64,000 nucleotides of DNA from positions 1,736,001 through 1,800,000 of the forward strand of contig NZ_CP133592.1 of assembly GCF_031312595.1 (NCBI RefSeq). The letters are read 5' to 3'. Of the stretch, positions 8,738 to 16,611 are shown in pieces. This stretch comes from Methanolobus sediminis (GTDB taxonomy: Archaea; Halobacteriota; Methanosarcinia; Methanosarcinales; Methanosarcinaceae). The notes under the pieces were generated by a model. That model was given only the letters and a program-made list of their open reading frames with translations, did no database searches and had not been told where the DNA came from. Made by a program: the position numbers and the translations under genes. Position 1 is the stretch's first letter. Every line of letters starts with the position of its first letter.

Positions 8738-9205
8738 CTATTTTAATCCGTAAACAAGTTTTGCGTTCTTTTTTCCACATTTAAAAGATGCAGCAGGATC
8801 AACAACTGCCCTGTTTTCCAGTGCAGTTCTCCCAAGCAGCATTTTAAAACGCATTGTATCGCGGTCAGTAAGTGTTAGCTCTATAGGATAGGAATATGTA
8901 CCAATTACAATAAGGGTTTCGATGACAAAACGCATTTCCCGATGCCCACCGGAGTCGCTCACCAGACGTTTATCTTTTAGAGGAGCAGTGCATTCAATTA
9001 CAAAATCCTGATTTTTCTGTATTGGATGTAACAGAAAACGGACCATGTCAACACTGTTTTCTGTGTATCGATCGATCTCAAAAGCATGTAATGCTGATGT
9101 TCTTGCACCGGTGTCAACCTTTGCTTTTATGGCAGGAAGTCCAAGTTCAGGCAATGCGACCCATTCCCTCCATCCAAGCGTCATAAGCTGTTCATTTTTT
9201 TTCAT
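8738..9205 (-). CDS. RimB-like retropepsin-fold protease (ATP-dependent zinc protease family, DUF785)
   Basis: A 155-residue protein with the aspartic-protease-like motif KVDTGARTSALHA (about 29-41) and a second motif MLLGRTAL (about 128-135). This is the pattern of the RimB/DUF785 family, whose members lie next to rimK in many bacteria. There RimB is reported to act with RimK in controlling glutamylation. It is the first gene of the three-gene operon and starts at an ATG after an A/T-rich leader. A TATA-like TTTATATATAC reads toward it near 9294-9284. Confidence 0.82.
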   Translation of the reverse strand: MKKNEQLMTLGWREWVALPELGLPAIKAKVDTGARTSALHAFEIDRYTENSVDMVRFLLHPIQKNQDFVIECTAPLKDKRLVSDSGGHREMRFVIETLIVIGTYSYPIELTLTDRDTMRFKMLLGRTALENRAVVDPAASFKCGKKNAKLVYGLK

Positions 9206-9380
9206 CTGATTTTCTCATATACTTTTGTGCTATTTTGCCTTATAATTAATTGAAAAGTGGTATTTTTTCTTTTTATGGCTCTGAATGTATATATAAAGAA
9301 ATCCTGTCCGTATTTTTTGCAGATATCAATAATAATTAATAGATGCAAATTCAATACAACTTATTGTATTATTTTCATGT

Positions 9381-9451
9381 GCGGCTGTGGTTTAGCGGTA
9401 TGACAGAGGCTTCCCAAGCCTTTAACCCGGGTTCGAATCCCGGCAGCCGCA
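9381..9451 (+). tRNA. tRNA-Gly (anticodon CCC)
   Basis: A 71-nt cloverleaf: acceptor GCGGCTG paired with CAGCCGC plus discriminator A; D arm GTTTAGCGGTATGAC; anticodon arm GAGGC-TTCCCAA-GCCTT (first pair G-U) with anticodon CCC; 4-nt variable loop; T arm CCGGG-TTCGAAT-CCCGG. No CCA is encoded and no intron is seen. It should read GGG codons. It stands alone between the RimB-like gene and the DUF1003 gene. Confidence 0.95.
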
Positions 9452-9570
9452 TTGGTATTTTTGCTTAAAGGGTAATCGTTTTTAAGTATTCATTCATAGA
9501 TGAAAGGAAGTTTTGAAATAGCTTCAATGACAAAACTGCTGATAATTAAGAAGGTGAGTGGAGTGGCCAG

Positions 9571-10269
9571 ATGAAGCAGAAAATGGCAACTTGTGAGATA
9601 TGCGGTCAGTCTAAGCAGATGTCCGATACAATTCCTCTGGAACTTGTGAGCAAGTCAGTTCTGGATATAATTCTTAAGGAACATCCGGAATGTTCACCAG
9701 GTGGTCACATATGTATATCTGATCTTAATCATTTCAGGCAGTTATACATCAACGATCTTCTTGAAACTGAAAAAGGTGAGCTTTCTAAGCTGGAAGAGGA
9801 GGTTGTGAAAAGTCTCAGGGAACAGGAATTTCTCTCAAAGAACATCAATCTCGAATTTGACCGGAAACTGACCTTTGGGGAACGACTCTCGGACAGGCTT
9901 GCGGATTTTGCAGGAAGCTGGTTCTTTATCTGCTCGTTCACATTACTGACGCTTTCCTGGATAGCTATAAACTCCTTCCTGCTAATTACAAAACCTTTTG
10001 ATCCCTATCCTTACATTCTTCTGAACCTGATGCTCTCCTGTCTTGCTGCAATACAGGCACCATTTATTCTCATGAGCCAGAACCGGCAGGAATCAAAGGA
10101 TCGTCTGCAGGCTGAATATGATTATCGTGTAAATCTTAAATCAGAGCTGGAAATCCGCACCCTGCATGAAAAAATGGACCATCTTCTTATGTACCAATTC
10201 AAGAGGTTCATGGAAATTCAGGAAATTCAGATCGAGATGATGGAGGAAATTTTAGAGAAAAAGAAGTGA
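9571..10269 (+). CDS. DUF1003 membrane protein with N-terminal Cys motif
   Basis: A 232-residue protein. Residues 8-11 are a CxxC (CEIC). The DUF1003 core follows: FGERLSDRLADFAGSW, two membrane helices, FDPYPYILLNLMLS and MSQNRQESKDR (about 95-180). A long C-terminal helical/coiled-coil tail ends the protein. DUF1003 is a widespread two-helix inner membrane family of unknown function. ATG 9571 has an upstream GGTGAG/GAGTGG SD region. It is a single gene and its 3' end overlaps nothing, but 15 bp later the reverse-strand cas1-like remnant begins. Confidence 0.88.
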   Translation: MKQKMATCEICGQSKQMSDTIPLELVSKSVLDIILKEHPECSPGGHICISDLNHFRQLYINDLLETEKGELSKLEEEVVKSLREQEFLSKNINLEFDRKLTFGERLSDRLADFAGSWFFICSFTLLTLSWIAINSFLLITKPFDPYPYILLNLMLSCLAAIQAPFILMSQNRQESKDRLQAEYDYRVNLKSELEIRTLHEKMDHLLMYQFKRFMEIQEIQIEMMEEILEKKK

Positions 10270-10284
10270 TTACTGAAGCCTTTT

Positions 10285-10436
10285 GCATCTTTTTGAAAAT
10301 CCACTTTCCTCCATTCAGAGTAAGATATACTCAGTATCTTCTGCCTGATGTCATCTGAATCCTGCCTTTCAACACTATAAGCAGGTTTGCTAAAATCAAG
10401 AGTTTTCTTTTTCCCAACAAGAAACTGAGCAATCAC
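10285..10436 (-). pseudogene. Short coding remnant resembling the C-terminus of archaeal Cas1
   Basis: Reading the minus strand from 10436 gives about 50 well-biased residues, including KPAYSVERQDSDDIRQKIL followed by SISYSEWRKVDF, closed off upstream by an in-frame TAA two codons before the GTG. From memory, archaeal Cas1 proteins end with a similar VERQD...IRQKIL.ISYSEWKK.GFSKGT segment; here the GFSKGT part is missing and the frame then runs into DUF1003 antisense. There is no SD and no complete domain. I read it as the residue of a deleted CRISPR-cas locus, at low certainty. It could also be an unrelated small gene. Confidence 0.3.
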
Positions 10437-10534
10437 CCTTACTTATAAATACTATGTATGGTTGAGTAGATAAGTTACCCAACCATTAATCAACAACTAT
10501 TGGAGAAAGTTTCAATCAAATTTCCTATTGGAAT

Positions 10535-11767
10535 CTACCTATCATCCAAAGGCTCAGGAGAGACTGAATACGGCAGTGATGCCCTTCTATTTTTGACATG
10601 TACGTCACCTGTTTTATCAAAATTATTCCTCATCAGGTAGGTTGTCAGAGCAATAAGCAACCCCAGTATTCCTGATATCGTAAAGACCGTGTTGATGTCA
10701 GAATGCAGCAGGACTATACCAAGCACTATAGGTGAAAGACTCTGGCCGGTGTACTTCATAGTGTTGTGCATAGATAACACTCCTCCTCTTGATTCAGAGG
10801 GTGAGATACGAATGATCTGTGCATCATTCGTGGTTTGGGCAAGCCCATAACCTGCACCAAATACCAACATTAAAAGAAGAATTGTTACAATTGAATTCGC
10901 AAATGGAATAGATAATATTGCCAATCCGACAAGTGCAAAACCAGCGGTAATAACCTGTATCATCGAATACTTTGTGACCAGGACCTTTACACGGGATGCC
11001 ATTATAATGACGGCCGTTCCCTCGAAAGCCAACACATATCCTGCTTGTTTTGCCGTATAACCGAACACAGCCTTGAGCATGAATGGCATGTAGATGATCA
11101 CTGAGAACAATAGGAAGAAAATAGCAAAGCTCAGGAAGACTGTGTATAGTATTCGCAGATCTTTAAGTGCTGGAAATACATTGATTATGCCGCTATGGCT
11201 ATCAGTTTCTTTCTTTACACTTGTTTCCGGAAGGAAAAAAATCACAAGAACAGCGAATGGCAGTGCAAGTGCATAGAAAAGGAACGGGTAGTTCCATCCC
11301 ATAATTGCCAGCCCTCCGCCTATGAGAGGGGCAGATACTGTACCAATGGCAATAGCCATACTAACTCTACTCATTGCATGTAAACTATCATGGCCTTTGT
11401 ACACATCTCCTACGATTAGCATAGACAAAGACATCATTCCTGCGACACCTATTCCCTGTATAAACCTCATTACAAGAAGTGCTTGCAGATCAGCTACAAA
11501 ATAACTGATAAGCCCCATCAGGCCATAGAGTATGAGGCATGGGGCAAGTATACTCTTACGTTTCACACGGTCAATGAAATGTCCGATGACCAATGTAAAA
11601 ATGGCTGTTGAAATGGTATATACCGAGATCATCAGCCCGATCTCGTGGGATGTTGTATTCAGAGGTGTCACCATATCTGGCAACACCGGTGCTAAAATAG
11701 CACTACCTGCCATTGCAAAAAAAGCAGTGACACAAAGCATTAAAAGGTGAGTTTTTTTAAATTGCAT
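10535..11767 (-). CDS. Major facilitator superfamily transporter (drug-efflux type)
   Basis: A 410-residue, 12-helix MFS protein. Motif A is present between helices 2 and 3 (GHFIDRVKRKS, about 64-74), and the central loop contains ETSVKKETDSHSG. Pairing with a MarR regulator 8 bp upstream in the same operon points to an inducible exporter of a toxic small molecule. The substrate is unknown. The operon promoter carries two copies of a palindromic operator. Confidence 0.88.
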   Translation of the reverse strand: MQFKKTHLLMLCVTAFFAMAGSAILAPVLPDMVTPLNTTSHEIGLMISVYTISTAIFTLVIGHFIDRVKRKSILAPCLILYGLMGLISYFVADLQALLVMRFIQGIGVAGMMSLSMLIVGDVYKGHDSLHAMSRVSMAIAIGTVSAPLIGGGLAIMGWNYPFLFYALALPFAVLVIFFLPETSVKKETDSHSGIINVFPALKDLRILYTVFLSFAIFFLLFSVIIYMPFMLKAVFGYTAKQAGYVLAFEGTAVIIMASRVKVLVTKYSMIQVITAGFALVGLAILSIPFANSIVTILLLMLVFGAGYGLAQTTNDAQIIRISPSESRGGVLSMHNTMKYTGQSLSPIVLGIVLLHSDINTVFTISGILGLLIALTTYLMRNNFDKTGDVHVKNRRASLPYSVSPEPLDDR

Positions 11768-11775
11768 AATATTGC

Positions 11776-12213
11776 CTATTTATCCTGCAGTCTTTCGGAT
11801 ACGTTTTTGAACATAGTTTCAAGTGAGCTAATGATATCTTCTCTTTGAGTTCTATCCAGATTAGAAAAAAGGATATTTTCCCACTCAGTGGCTATCTTTT
11901 TCATATCAGGTTCCAGCCTTTTCCCTTTATCTGTAAGAAATATCCGGTATGATCGCCTGTCTTTCTCATCGATCTTTTTGAAAACATAACCTTCATCAAC
12001 AAGTTTTTTTATGGCCCTCGTAGTTGTGGCTTTATCGATCTTCAGGTAGTTTGAAAGACATTCCTGATTGACACCATCTTCATGATACAATTGCACAAGA
12101 AAAGAGAATTGTCCACTTCCTATGCCATATGGTTCCATTTTTTTATCAATATAGATCTGTCCATATCGGTGGAGATATGAGATGAACTTTCCACTGAAAT
12201 CATTATCATGCAT
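11776..12213 (-). CDS. MarR-family transcriptional regulator
   Basis: A 145-residue winged-helix repressor. The DNA-binding part includes NQECLSNYLKIDKATTTRAIKKLVDEGYV (recognition helix near 60-75). The wing contains the DKxDRRSYRIFLTDKG signature (about 82-98). The dimerising N- and C-terminal helices are present. It is cotranscribed with the MFS exporter and probably represses both genes by binding the palindromes at 12257-12272 and 12306-12321. The ATG at 12213 opens the first helix. Confidence 0.9.
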   Translation of the reverse strand: MHDNDFSGKFISYLHRYGQIYIDKKMEPYGIGSGQFSFLVQLYHEDGVNQECLSNYLKIDKATTTRAIKKLVDEGYVFKKIDEKDRRSYRIFLTDKGKRLEPDMKKIATEWENILFSNLDRTQREDIISSLETMFKNVSERLQDK

Positions 12214-12256
12214 TATTTGTACACCTGTTTTGATTCTCTATAGTGTCGGGTCAATT

Positions 12257-12272
12257 AGTTGCAGACACAACG
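12257..12272 (-). promoter_or_regulatory. Putative MarR operator 1 (imperfect palindrome)
   Basis: AGTTGC-AGAC-ACAACG has the same half-site spacing as operator 2. It lies about 26 bp downstream of the minus-strand TATA box, so it would cover the transcription start of the marR-MFS operon. Confidence 0.5.
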
Positions 12273-12296
12273 ATTTGCGGCTGTATATCCCACCAA

Positions 12297-12321
12297 CCGA
12301 TATATAGTTGCTGATGCAACT
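12297..12321 (-). promoter_or_regulatory. Core promoter of the marR-MFS operon with putative operator 2
   Basis: The palindrome AGTTGC-TGAT-GCAACT (12306-12321) directly abuts a TATA box (CTATATAT on the minus strand, about 12306-12299). Bound repressor would block TBP/TFB here and the start site at operator 1. A divergent nitrilase gene starts 100 bp away, so it might be affected too. Confidence 0.55.
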
Positions 12322-12421
12322 GATTTTAAAACTTCTTTGTGATAACCAAAAATAGCACTAACTACAGGTTATCTTTATCATGTGAACTCTCTTTATACCT
12401 CTCTGAAAGGTGAGTGAAACA

Positions 12422-13222
12422 GTGAAAGTTGCCTGCATCCAGATGAATGTCTCAGTTTGCTTAAAGCATGATAATATTCAGCGTGCTCTTCAGATGGCAG
12501 AAAAAGCAGTTTCCAGGGAAGCCGAATTGCTTGTTTTCCCTGAAGTGTTCTCCACCGGTTTTTGCTATGAACGGATCGAAGAGCTTGCAGAAGATGTTCC
12601 GGGTCCGACAATTGATGCCCTCTGTGACTTTTCAAAGGAACATGGCTGTATCCTTGCAGGTTCAATCATAGAACGAAGAGAAAAGGATACAACAAACAAA
12701 AAAGATCAGACTCCATCTCAATACAATCTGGGTTTCTGCATCGAGTCAGGAAAACTGGCAGGCTCACACCGCAAGGTTCAGCTTTACGGACCGGAAAAAG
12801 AATATTTTGCATCCGGGGGCAGTATCGGTCCCATCAAACTGAAAAAGCACGACCTTTCAGTCGGACTCATCGTATGTAATGAACTTCGCTACCCTGAAAT
12901 TGCACGAAAACTGGCAGTTGAAGGTGCAGATATTTTTGTATCATCAGCCGAGATCCCGGACTTTTATGCTCATCCCTGGCGAATCATGTCAATTTCCAGG
13001 GCAATTGAAAATCAACTTCCTCATGTCGCTTGCAACAGGGTTGGAAGAGGAAAGCGCACAATCTATCCCGGCGGCTCTTTGATAGCAGATGGCTGGGGTC
13101 GTATCCTGGAGGAAGCAGGAAGTGAGGAAACAGTTCTTATAGGGGAAATTGACCTTGATAAGGCAAAAGAGATCAAACAAAAAGGTTCTATTCTACAGAA
13201 TCTAAGAACTGACCTTTACTGA
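12422..13222 (+). CDS. Carbon-nitrogen hydrolase (nitrilase superfamily)
   Basis: About 266 residues. The Glu-Lys-Cys triad is complete: Glu41 in LVFPE, Lys118 in HRKVQL and Cys152 in GLIVCNELRYPE. Members hydrolyse nitriles, terminal amides or carbamoyl groups; the exact substrate is not evident. GTG 12422 is preferred because GGTGA (12409-12413) lies 8 nt upstream; an in-frame GTG at 12410 would leave no SD. It is divergent from the MarR operon and followed by the 43-aa Cys-rich gene. Confidence 0.87.
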   Translation: MKVACIQMNVSVCLKHDNIQRALQMAEKAVSREAELLVFPEVFSTGFCYERIEELAEDVPGPTIDALCDFSKEHGCILAGSIIERREKDTTNKKDQTPSQYNLGFCIESGKLAGSHRKVQLYGPEKEYFASGGSIGPIKLKKHDLSVGLIVCNELRYPEIARKLAVEGADIFVSSAEIPDFYAHPWRIMSISRAIENQLPHVACNRVGRGKRTIYPGGSLIADGWGRILEEAGSEETVLIGEIDLDKAKEIKQKGSILQNLRTDLY

Positions 13223-13328
13223 GATTATGGTATGATTTTGTTCTTCGGTTCATTGGAATAATCTTTTCTAAAAACACCCACAGCTTTATTTTACTTACAA
13301 GTCCTAATTACTTGAGGAGGAGAATTCC

Positions 13329-13460
13329 ATGCCAAGATACTGTAAGATATGTGGAGCAAAAAGCGGACGATGTAATCATCTGATAATTGATTTTGGAGAA
13401 AGGGAAGAAGAAAGTCCTAAGAACAAGGAAGATTCTCAAAACTCTGATACTCATAAATGA
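13329..13460 (+). CDS. 43-residue Cys-rich (zinc-binding-like) small protein
   Basis: A short frame of 43 codons with a very strong SD (GAGGAGGAG, about 13314-13322) 6-7 nt before ATG 13329. The N-terminus CKICGAKSGRCNH has Cys5, Cys8, Cys15 and His17, a plausible treble-clef or knuckle zinc site. The C-terminal half is charged and rich in Glu/Lys/Ser. It starts 107 bp after the nitrilase and lies 45 bp before the carbonic-anhydrase-like gene. The SD strength and residue pattern make it a real gene in my judgement; function unknown. Confidence 0.65.
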   Translation: MPRYCKICGAKSGRCNHLIIDFGEREEESPKNKEDSQNSDTHK

Positions 13461-13505
13461 TTTTAAAATCATTTTTGCTAATCTCTCTTGCAAAACGTGA
13501 TTCAA

Positions 13506-14015
13506 ATGATCCTTAAATTCAAATCCTCAAGTCCTGATATCTCTGATTCTTCTTTTGTAGCTGACAACGCAACTGTGATTGGCGATGTTGTTCTGGAAGA
13601 AGATTCCAGCGTGTGGTTCGGCGCGGTAATACGTGGTGATGTTAGCTCCATTCGCGTTGGAAAAAGGTCAAATGTTCAGGATAATGTTGTCATTCACACG
13701 TCCGAAAAATTTGGTGTTGAGATTGCAGATGATGTGACAATTGGTCACTGTGCCGTGGTTCATGGCTGTAAGATTGCCAGCAATGTTCTCATTGGGATGA
13801 ACTCAACAATACTGGACGGTGCGGAGATTGGAGAGAACTGCATCATCGGTGCAAATGCACTTGTGCCGCCGGGGAAGAAAATTCCTGCGAGGAGTATGGT
13901 CATGGGGGTTCCTGCAAAGGTTGTCAGGCAGCTTTCAGACGATGAGGTCGTTGGTATAAAAGAGAATGCAGCTGTTTACGTCAAACTGCTGCATGAATAC
14001 AAGGGTATGGATTGA
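13506..14015 (+). CDS. Gamma-carbonic-anhydrase-family (left-handed beta-helix) protein
   Basis: About 169 residues made of hexapeptide repeats (DATVIGDVVLEEDSSVWFGAVIRGD, here abbreviated in type; about residues 18-42 and onward), ending in a C-terminal helix. The three metal His are in place (VIHTS, then GHCAVVHG). The family includes Cam/CamH of Methanosarcina and the YrdA/PaaY proteins. Without the Cam signal peptide and acidic loop it is of the cytoplasmic CamH/YrdA type, so carbonic anhydrase activity is possible but not assured. ATG 13506 is chosen over TTG 13488. Confidence 0.85.
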   Translation: MILKFKSSSPDISDSSFVADNATVIGDVVLEEDSSVWFGAVIRGDVSSIRVGKRSNVQDNVVIHTSEKFGVEIADDVTIGHCAVVHGCKIASNVLIGMNSTILDGAEIGENCIIGANALVPPGKKIPARSMVMGVPAKVVRQLSDDEVVGIKENAAVYVKLLHEYKGMD

Positions 14016-14050
14016 ATAAAACTGAAAAAAGTATTTGGTGCAGGTGGCAT

Positions 14051-14437
14051 TTAGATACCAAAACGCACCATTGCTACAAACATAATAATTCCGAGTATTA
14101 ACAGGGCTCCGAATATAAGGACTATTTTCTTTCTGAGTTCTCTTTCCTTTGGTGTAAGAGGTCTTAATTCATGCTCATGTTTGTTCTCATAATGGTTTCC
14201 TATAATAGTTCCAATTACAAGACCTATCATATACCCCAGGAATATGTTATTCAGAAGCAATGCAATCGGGATAGCAATTGCAATGCCAGCTGCAAGTCCA
14301 TAACCCATATAATGGCCTCTGGGATATTTTCCTGTACGCTTGTACTCTTCTTTCTTGAGCTTGAAAGCAAAATACGACATTACAAGTCCTGCAAGAAGTA
14401 TTACAAGGATAATGATCATAGGAATTGAATAGCTCAT
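14051..14437 (-). CDS. Small multi-pass membrane protein, unknown function
   Basis: 128 residues with four hydrophobic segments (about 5-26, 44-61, 63-80, 103-125) and a basic/His-rich cytoplasmic loop (HYENKHEHELRPLTPKEREL, about 83-102). I do not recognise the family. It is convergent with the carbonic-anhydrase-like gene, 35 bp away. Confidence 0.65.
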   Translation of the reverse strand: MSYSIPMIIILVILLAGLVMSYFAFKLKKEEYKRTGKYPRGHYMGYGLAAGIAIAIPIALLLNNIFLGYMIGLVIGTIIGNHYENKHEHELRPLTPKERELRKKIVLIFGALLILGIIMFVAMVRFGI

Positions 14438-14613
14438 AATCCTGCTTTGTTTCCTTTTACTTAATAGTTAACGGATGATATATCCCCACCTTGCATCCAG
14501 TCTCTAGTTTCAAATACTTGTGAAGCATATTATATTATGGAGTGAATGGCTGTCTGTGCGCAGGGGAAGCCACAGTTCAGCATAAGATAAGTTCACATTC
14601 AGGGAGTGAATCA

Positions 14614-15414
14614 ATGAAAGTCGGAGATATAATGACCACAGACCCGGTCTGTGTGAAAGAGAGCGATCTCATGACACATGCCCGGCAGGTATTGCGTGAT
14701 AACAATCTGCATGGACTTCCGGTATTGAATGGTAACGGTTCTGTACTTGGAATGCTAGATGATCAGGATATATTGAGAGTAAAGTCAAACAAATCAGATG
14801 TAACTGTAGGGGGTTACATACGTGAGACTCCTCTTATTACTCCAGATACTGATGTGCGAGAAGCTGCAAAACTTCTTCTTCAGGCAAGGCAGCACCGCTG
14901 TGCAGTTGTAAGATCCTCAACTGACAGAACCATTATGGGTATAATAAGCGATAAGAACATACTGAGGAATGCTCACATATCAAAAATGGAGCCGAAAGCA
15001 GTAGCTGATGTCATGAATACCAGGATTATAACAGCTTATCCTGATGACAGCATTGCAAAGATATGGGGTAACATGCTTGAATGGGATTACACTGGAATTC
15101 CTGTAATATCACACGAGGATGAGGTAATGGGAATCATCACAAGAGGTGCGATACTGAAGGCCGGTTTTGCCCGAACCATCGACCATTCGAGCGAAGCCCA
15201 CGACAGCGTGGCTGTGGACTCTCCAAAGGTGGAAAAACTGATGATAACTCCGCTTTACTCGATAAGTCCCGGAATAACGGTGTCCAAGGCGATCGAAGCC
15301 CTTATCGATTATGATATTGGGCGCATATGCGTCACAAAGGATAAGTGTCTTGTGGGCATGGTGGACAGGTTCTCTCTCCTTAAAGAATGCCTTCAACACC
15401 CATGTTTTGACTGA
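14614..15414 (+). CDS. Protein with four CBS domains
   Basis: About 266 residues consisting of two CBS pairs. Each module begins with a conserved x-D-(I/V)-M pattern (VGDIMTTDPV, VGGYIRETPL, VADVMNTRII, VEKLMITPLY). CBS pairs bind adenosyl ligands such as AMP, ATP or SAM and act as energy sensors, here without a fused enzyme. ATG 14614 follows a clear SD (GGGAGTG, 14602-14608); the 24-codon upstream extension is rejected. It is monocistronic with a good terminator. Confidence 0.88.
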   Translation: MKVGDIMTTDPVCVKESDLMTHARQVLRDNNLHGLPVLNGNGSVLGMLDDQDILRVKSNKSDVTVGGYIRETPLITPDTDVREAAKLLLQARQHRCAVVRSSTDRTIMGIISDKNILRNAHISKMEPKAVADVMNTRIITAYPDDSIAKIWGNMLEWDYTGIPVISHEDEVMGIITRGAILKAGFARTIDHSSEAHDSVAVDSPKVEKLMITPLYSISPGITVSKAIEALIDYDIGRICVTKDKCLVGMVDRFSLLKECLQHPCFD

Positions 15415-15438
15415 GTCTCTTGTGAACGTTTCATAACA

Positions 15439-15475
15439 AAGGGCAGTTTTGCCCTTCTCTTTCTCTTCTCTGTCC
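15439..15475 (+). terminator. Intrinsic terminator of the CBS gene
   Basis: Perfect 7-bp stem AAGGGCA (15439-15445)/TGCCCTT (15450-15456) with a GTTT loop, followed by a pyrimidine-rich CTCTTTCTCTTCTCT tract. Confidence 0.75.
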
Positions 15476-15669
15476 GATAGTGTCGATGGGATATACATGT
15501 TCGACCTGGATGACGGAATGAGATGCTTGTCCCTTTCGGGGAGCTGGATATGTTGTCAATATTCCTTTTTAAAATCCATACAAAAGATGCTCTTCTTCAC
15601 TCTGAAAATATAAAGGACAAGTACATATAGTCGTGAGGTCCTCCTTATTAATTATGGAGAATCGCGGCT

Positions 15670-16611
15670 TTGAAGACCTATGTTAATACTCTTTATCCGG
15701 GAGACTATTTCAGGGACTGGCTCGTCTGGATACTTGGTGACAGGATACGCAATAAGAACTGTGCAGTTGACGTATTCAAGTATTCCCCATCCTCGCATAC
15801 TGTTTGCAGATATAAGTTCAGGGATGAGCATTACAGTGTGATTGCGAAATTCTTCGGTGAACCATGTGGTAAGATGAAAAGGTACAATGCTTATGAGGCA
15901 ATGACAAATGAATTCAATAACCTCAAAAGAGTGGAACAATTCATCAATGTTGCAAGACCAATAGCCATAAACAGCGACATGAATTATGTACTTGTGACGG
16001 AATACATATCAGGTAAGTCCCTTTTCACCTATATGGAAAGTGAAAAGCATCTTTATGACCGTTTGACATCAGTTGCACATATGCTTCGCAGGCTCCATGA
16101 CAATACTGAAGGGTATTACAACAAGGAACGTGAATTTGCGAATTTTCATCATGTGCTCGACCAGCTTCGTCTGGACCATTCCACAAGGCAGCGTTTCAAT
16201 GAACTACTGGGAAAATGGTGGCACAGCTCCCTTATAGATCGATATTCAGGATGCATGGTACACAGGGACGCAACGCCATGTAATTATATATTCAGGCATG
16301 GAGTACCTTATGCCCTGGATTTTGAAAGTTCCTGGGAGAACGGCAATGCTGTAAGGGACCTTGGGATAATGTGCTCGGAACTGAAGAATTATTTTGAACT
16401 CAATAAAGGGTCGGGAAACAATGCAGAGCCATATATCGGTCATTTCCTCTGGCATTATAGCAGGAATGAAGAGGATTTTCATTATGTGACACGTACCCTT
16501 CCTTTCTTCATGAGCCTGGGCCTGCTGAGGTCTGCAAGGTTGCATCGCCGTTATCCTCATTACAACTATCTTTTAAAGGAGGCCTTAGAATGTCTGAAAG
16601 CCCTCAAGTAA
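15670..16611 (+). CDS. Aminoglycoside-phosphotransferase/protein-kinase-like fold protein
   Basis: A 313-residue kinase of the APH/choline-kinase superfamily. The catalytic loop is HRDATPCN (198-205, Asp200) and the metal-binding motif is LDFES (216-220, Asp217), both intact. The N-lobe has Lys60 in VIAKFFG. The substrate is probably a small molecule rather than an antibiotic. TTG 15670 is used because GGAG (15656-15659) lies 10 nt upstream and the nearby ATG 15654 is in another frame and soon stops. The next gene, a HAD phosphatase, starts inside its 3' end, so a kinase and a phosphatase are translationally coupled. Confidence 0.75.
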   Translation: MKTYVNTLYPGDYFRDWLVWILGDRIRNKNCAVDVFKYSPSSHTVCRYKFRDEHYSVIAKFFGEPCGKMKRYNAYEAMTNEFNNLKRVEQFINVARPIAINSDMNYVLVTEYISGKSLFTYMESEKHLYDRLTSVAHMLRRLHDNTEGYYNKEREFANFHHVLDQLRLDHSTRQRFNELLGKWWHSSLIDRYSGCMVHRDATPCNYIFRHGVPYALDFESSWENGNAVRDLGIMCSELKNYFELNKGSGNNAEPYIGHFLWHYSRNEEDFHYVTRTLPFFMSLGLLRSARLHRRYPHYNYLLKEALECLKALK

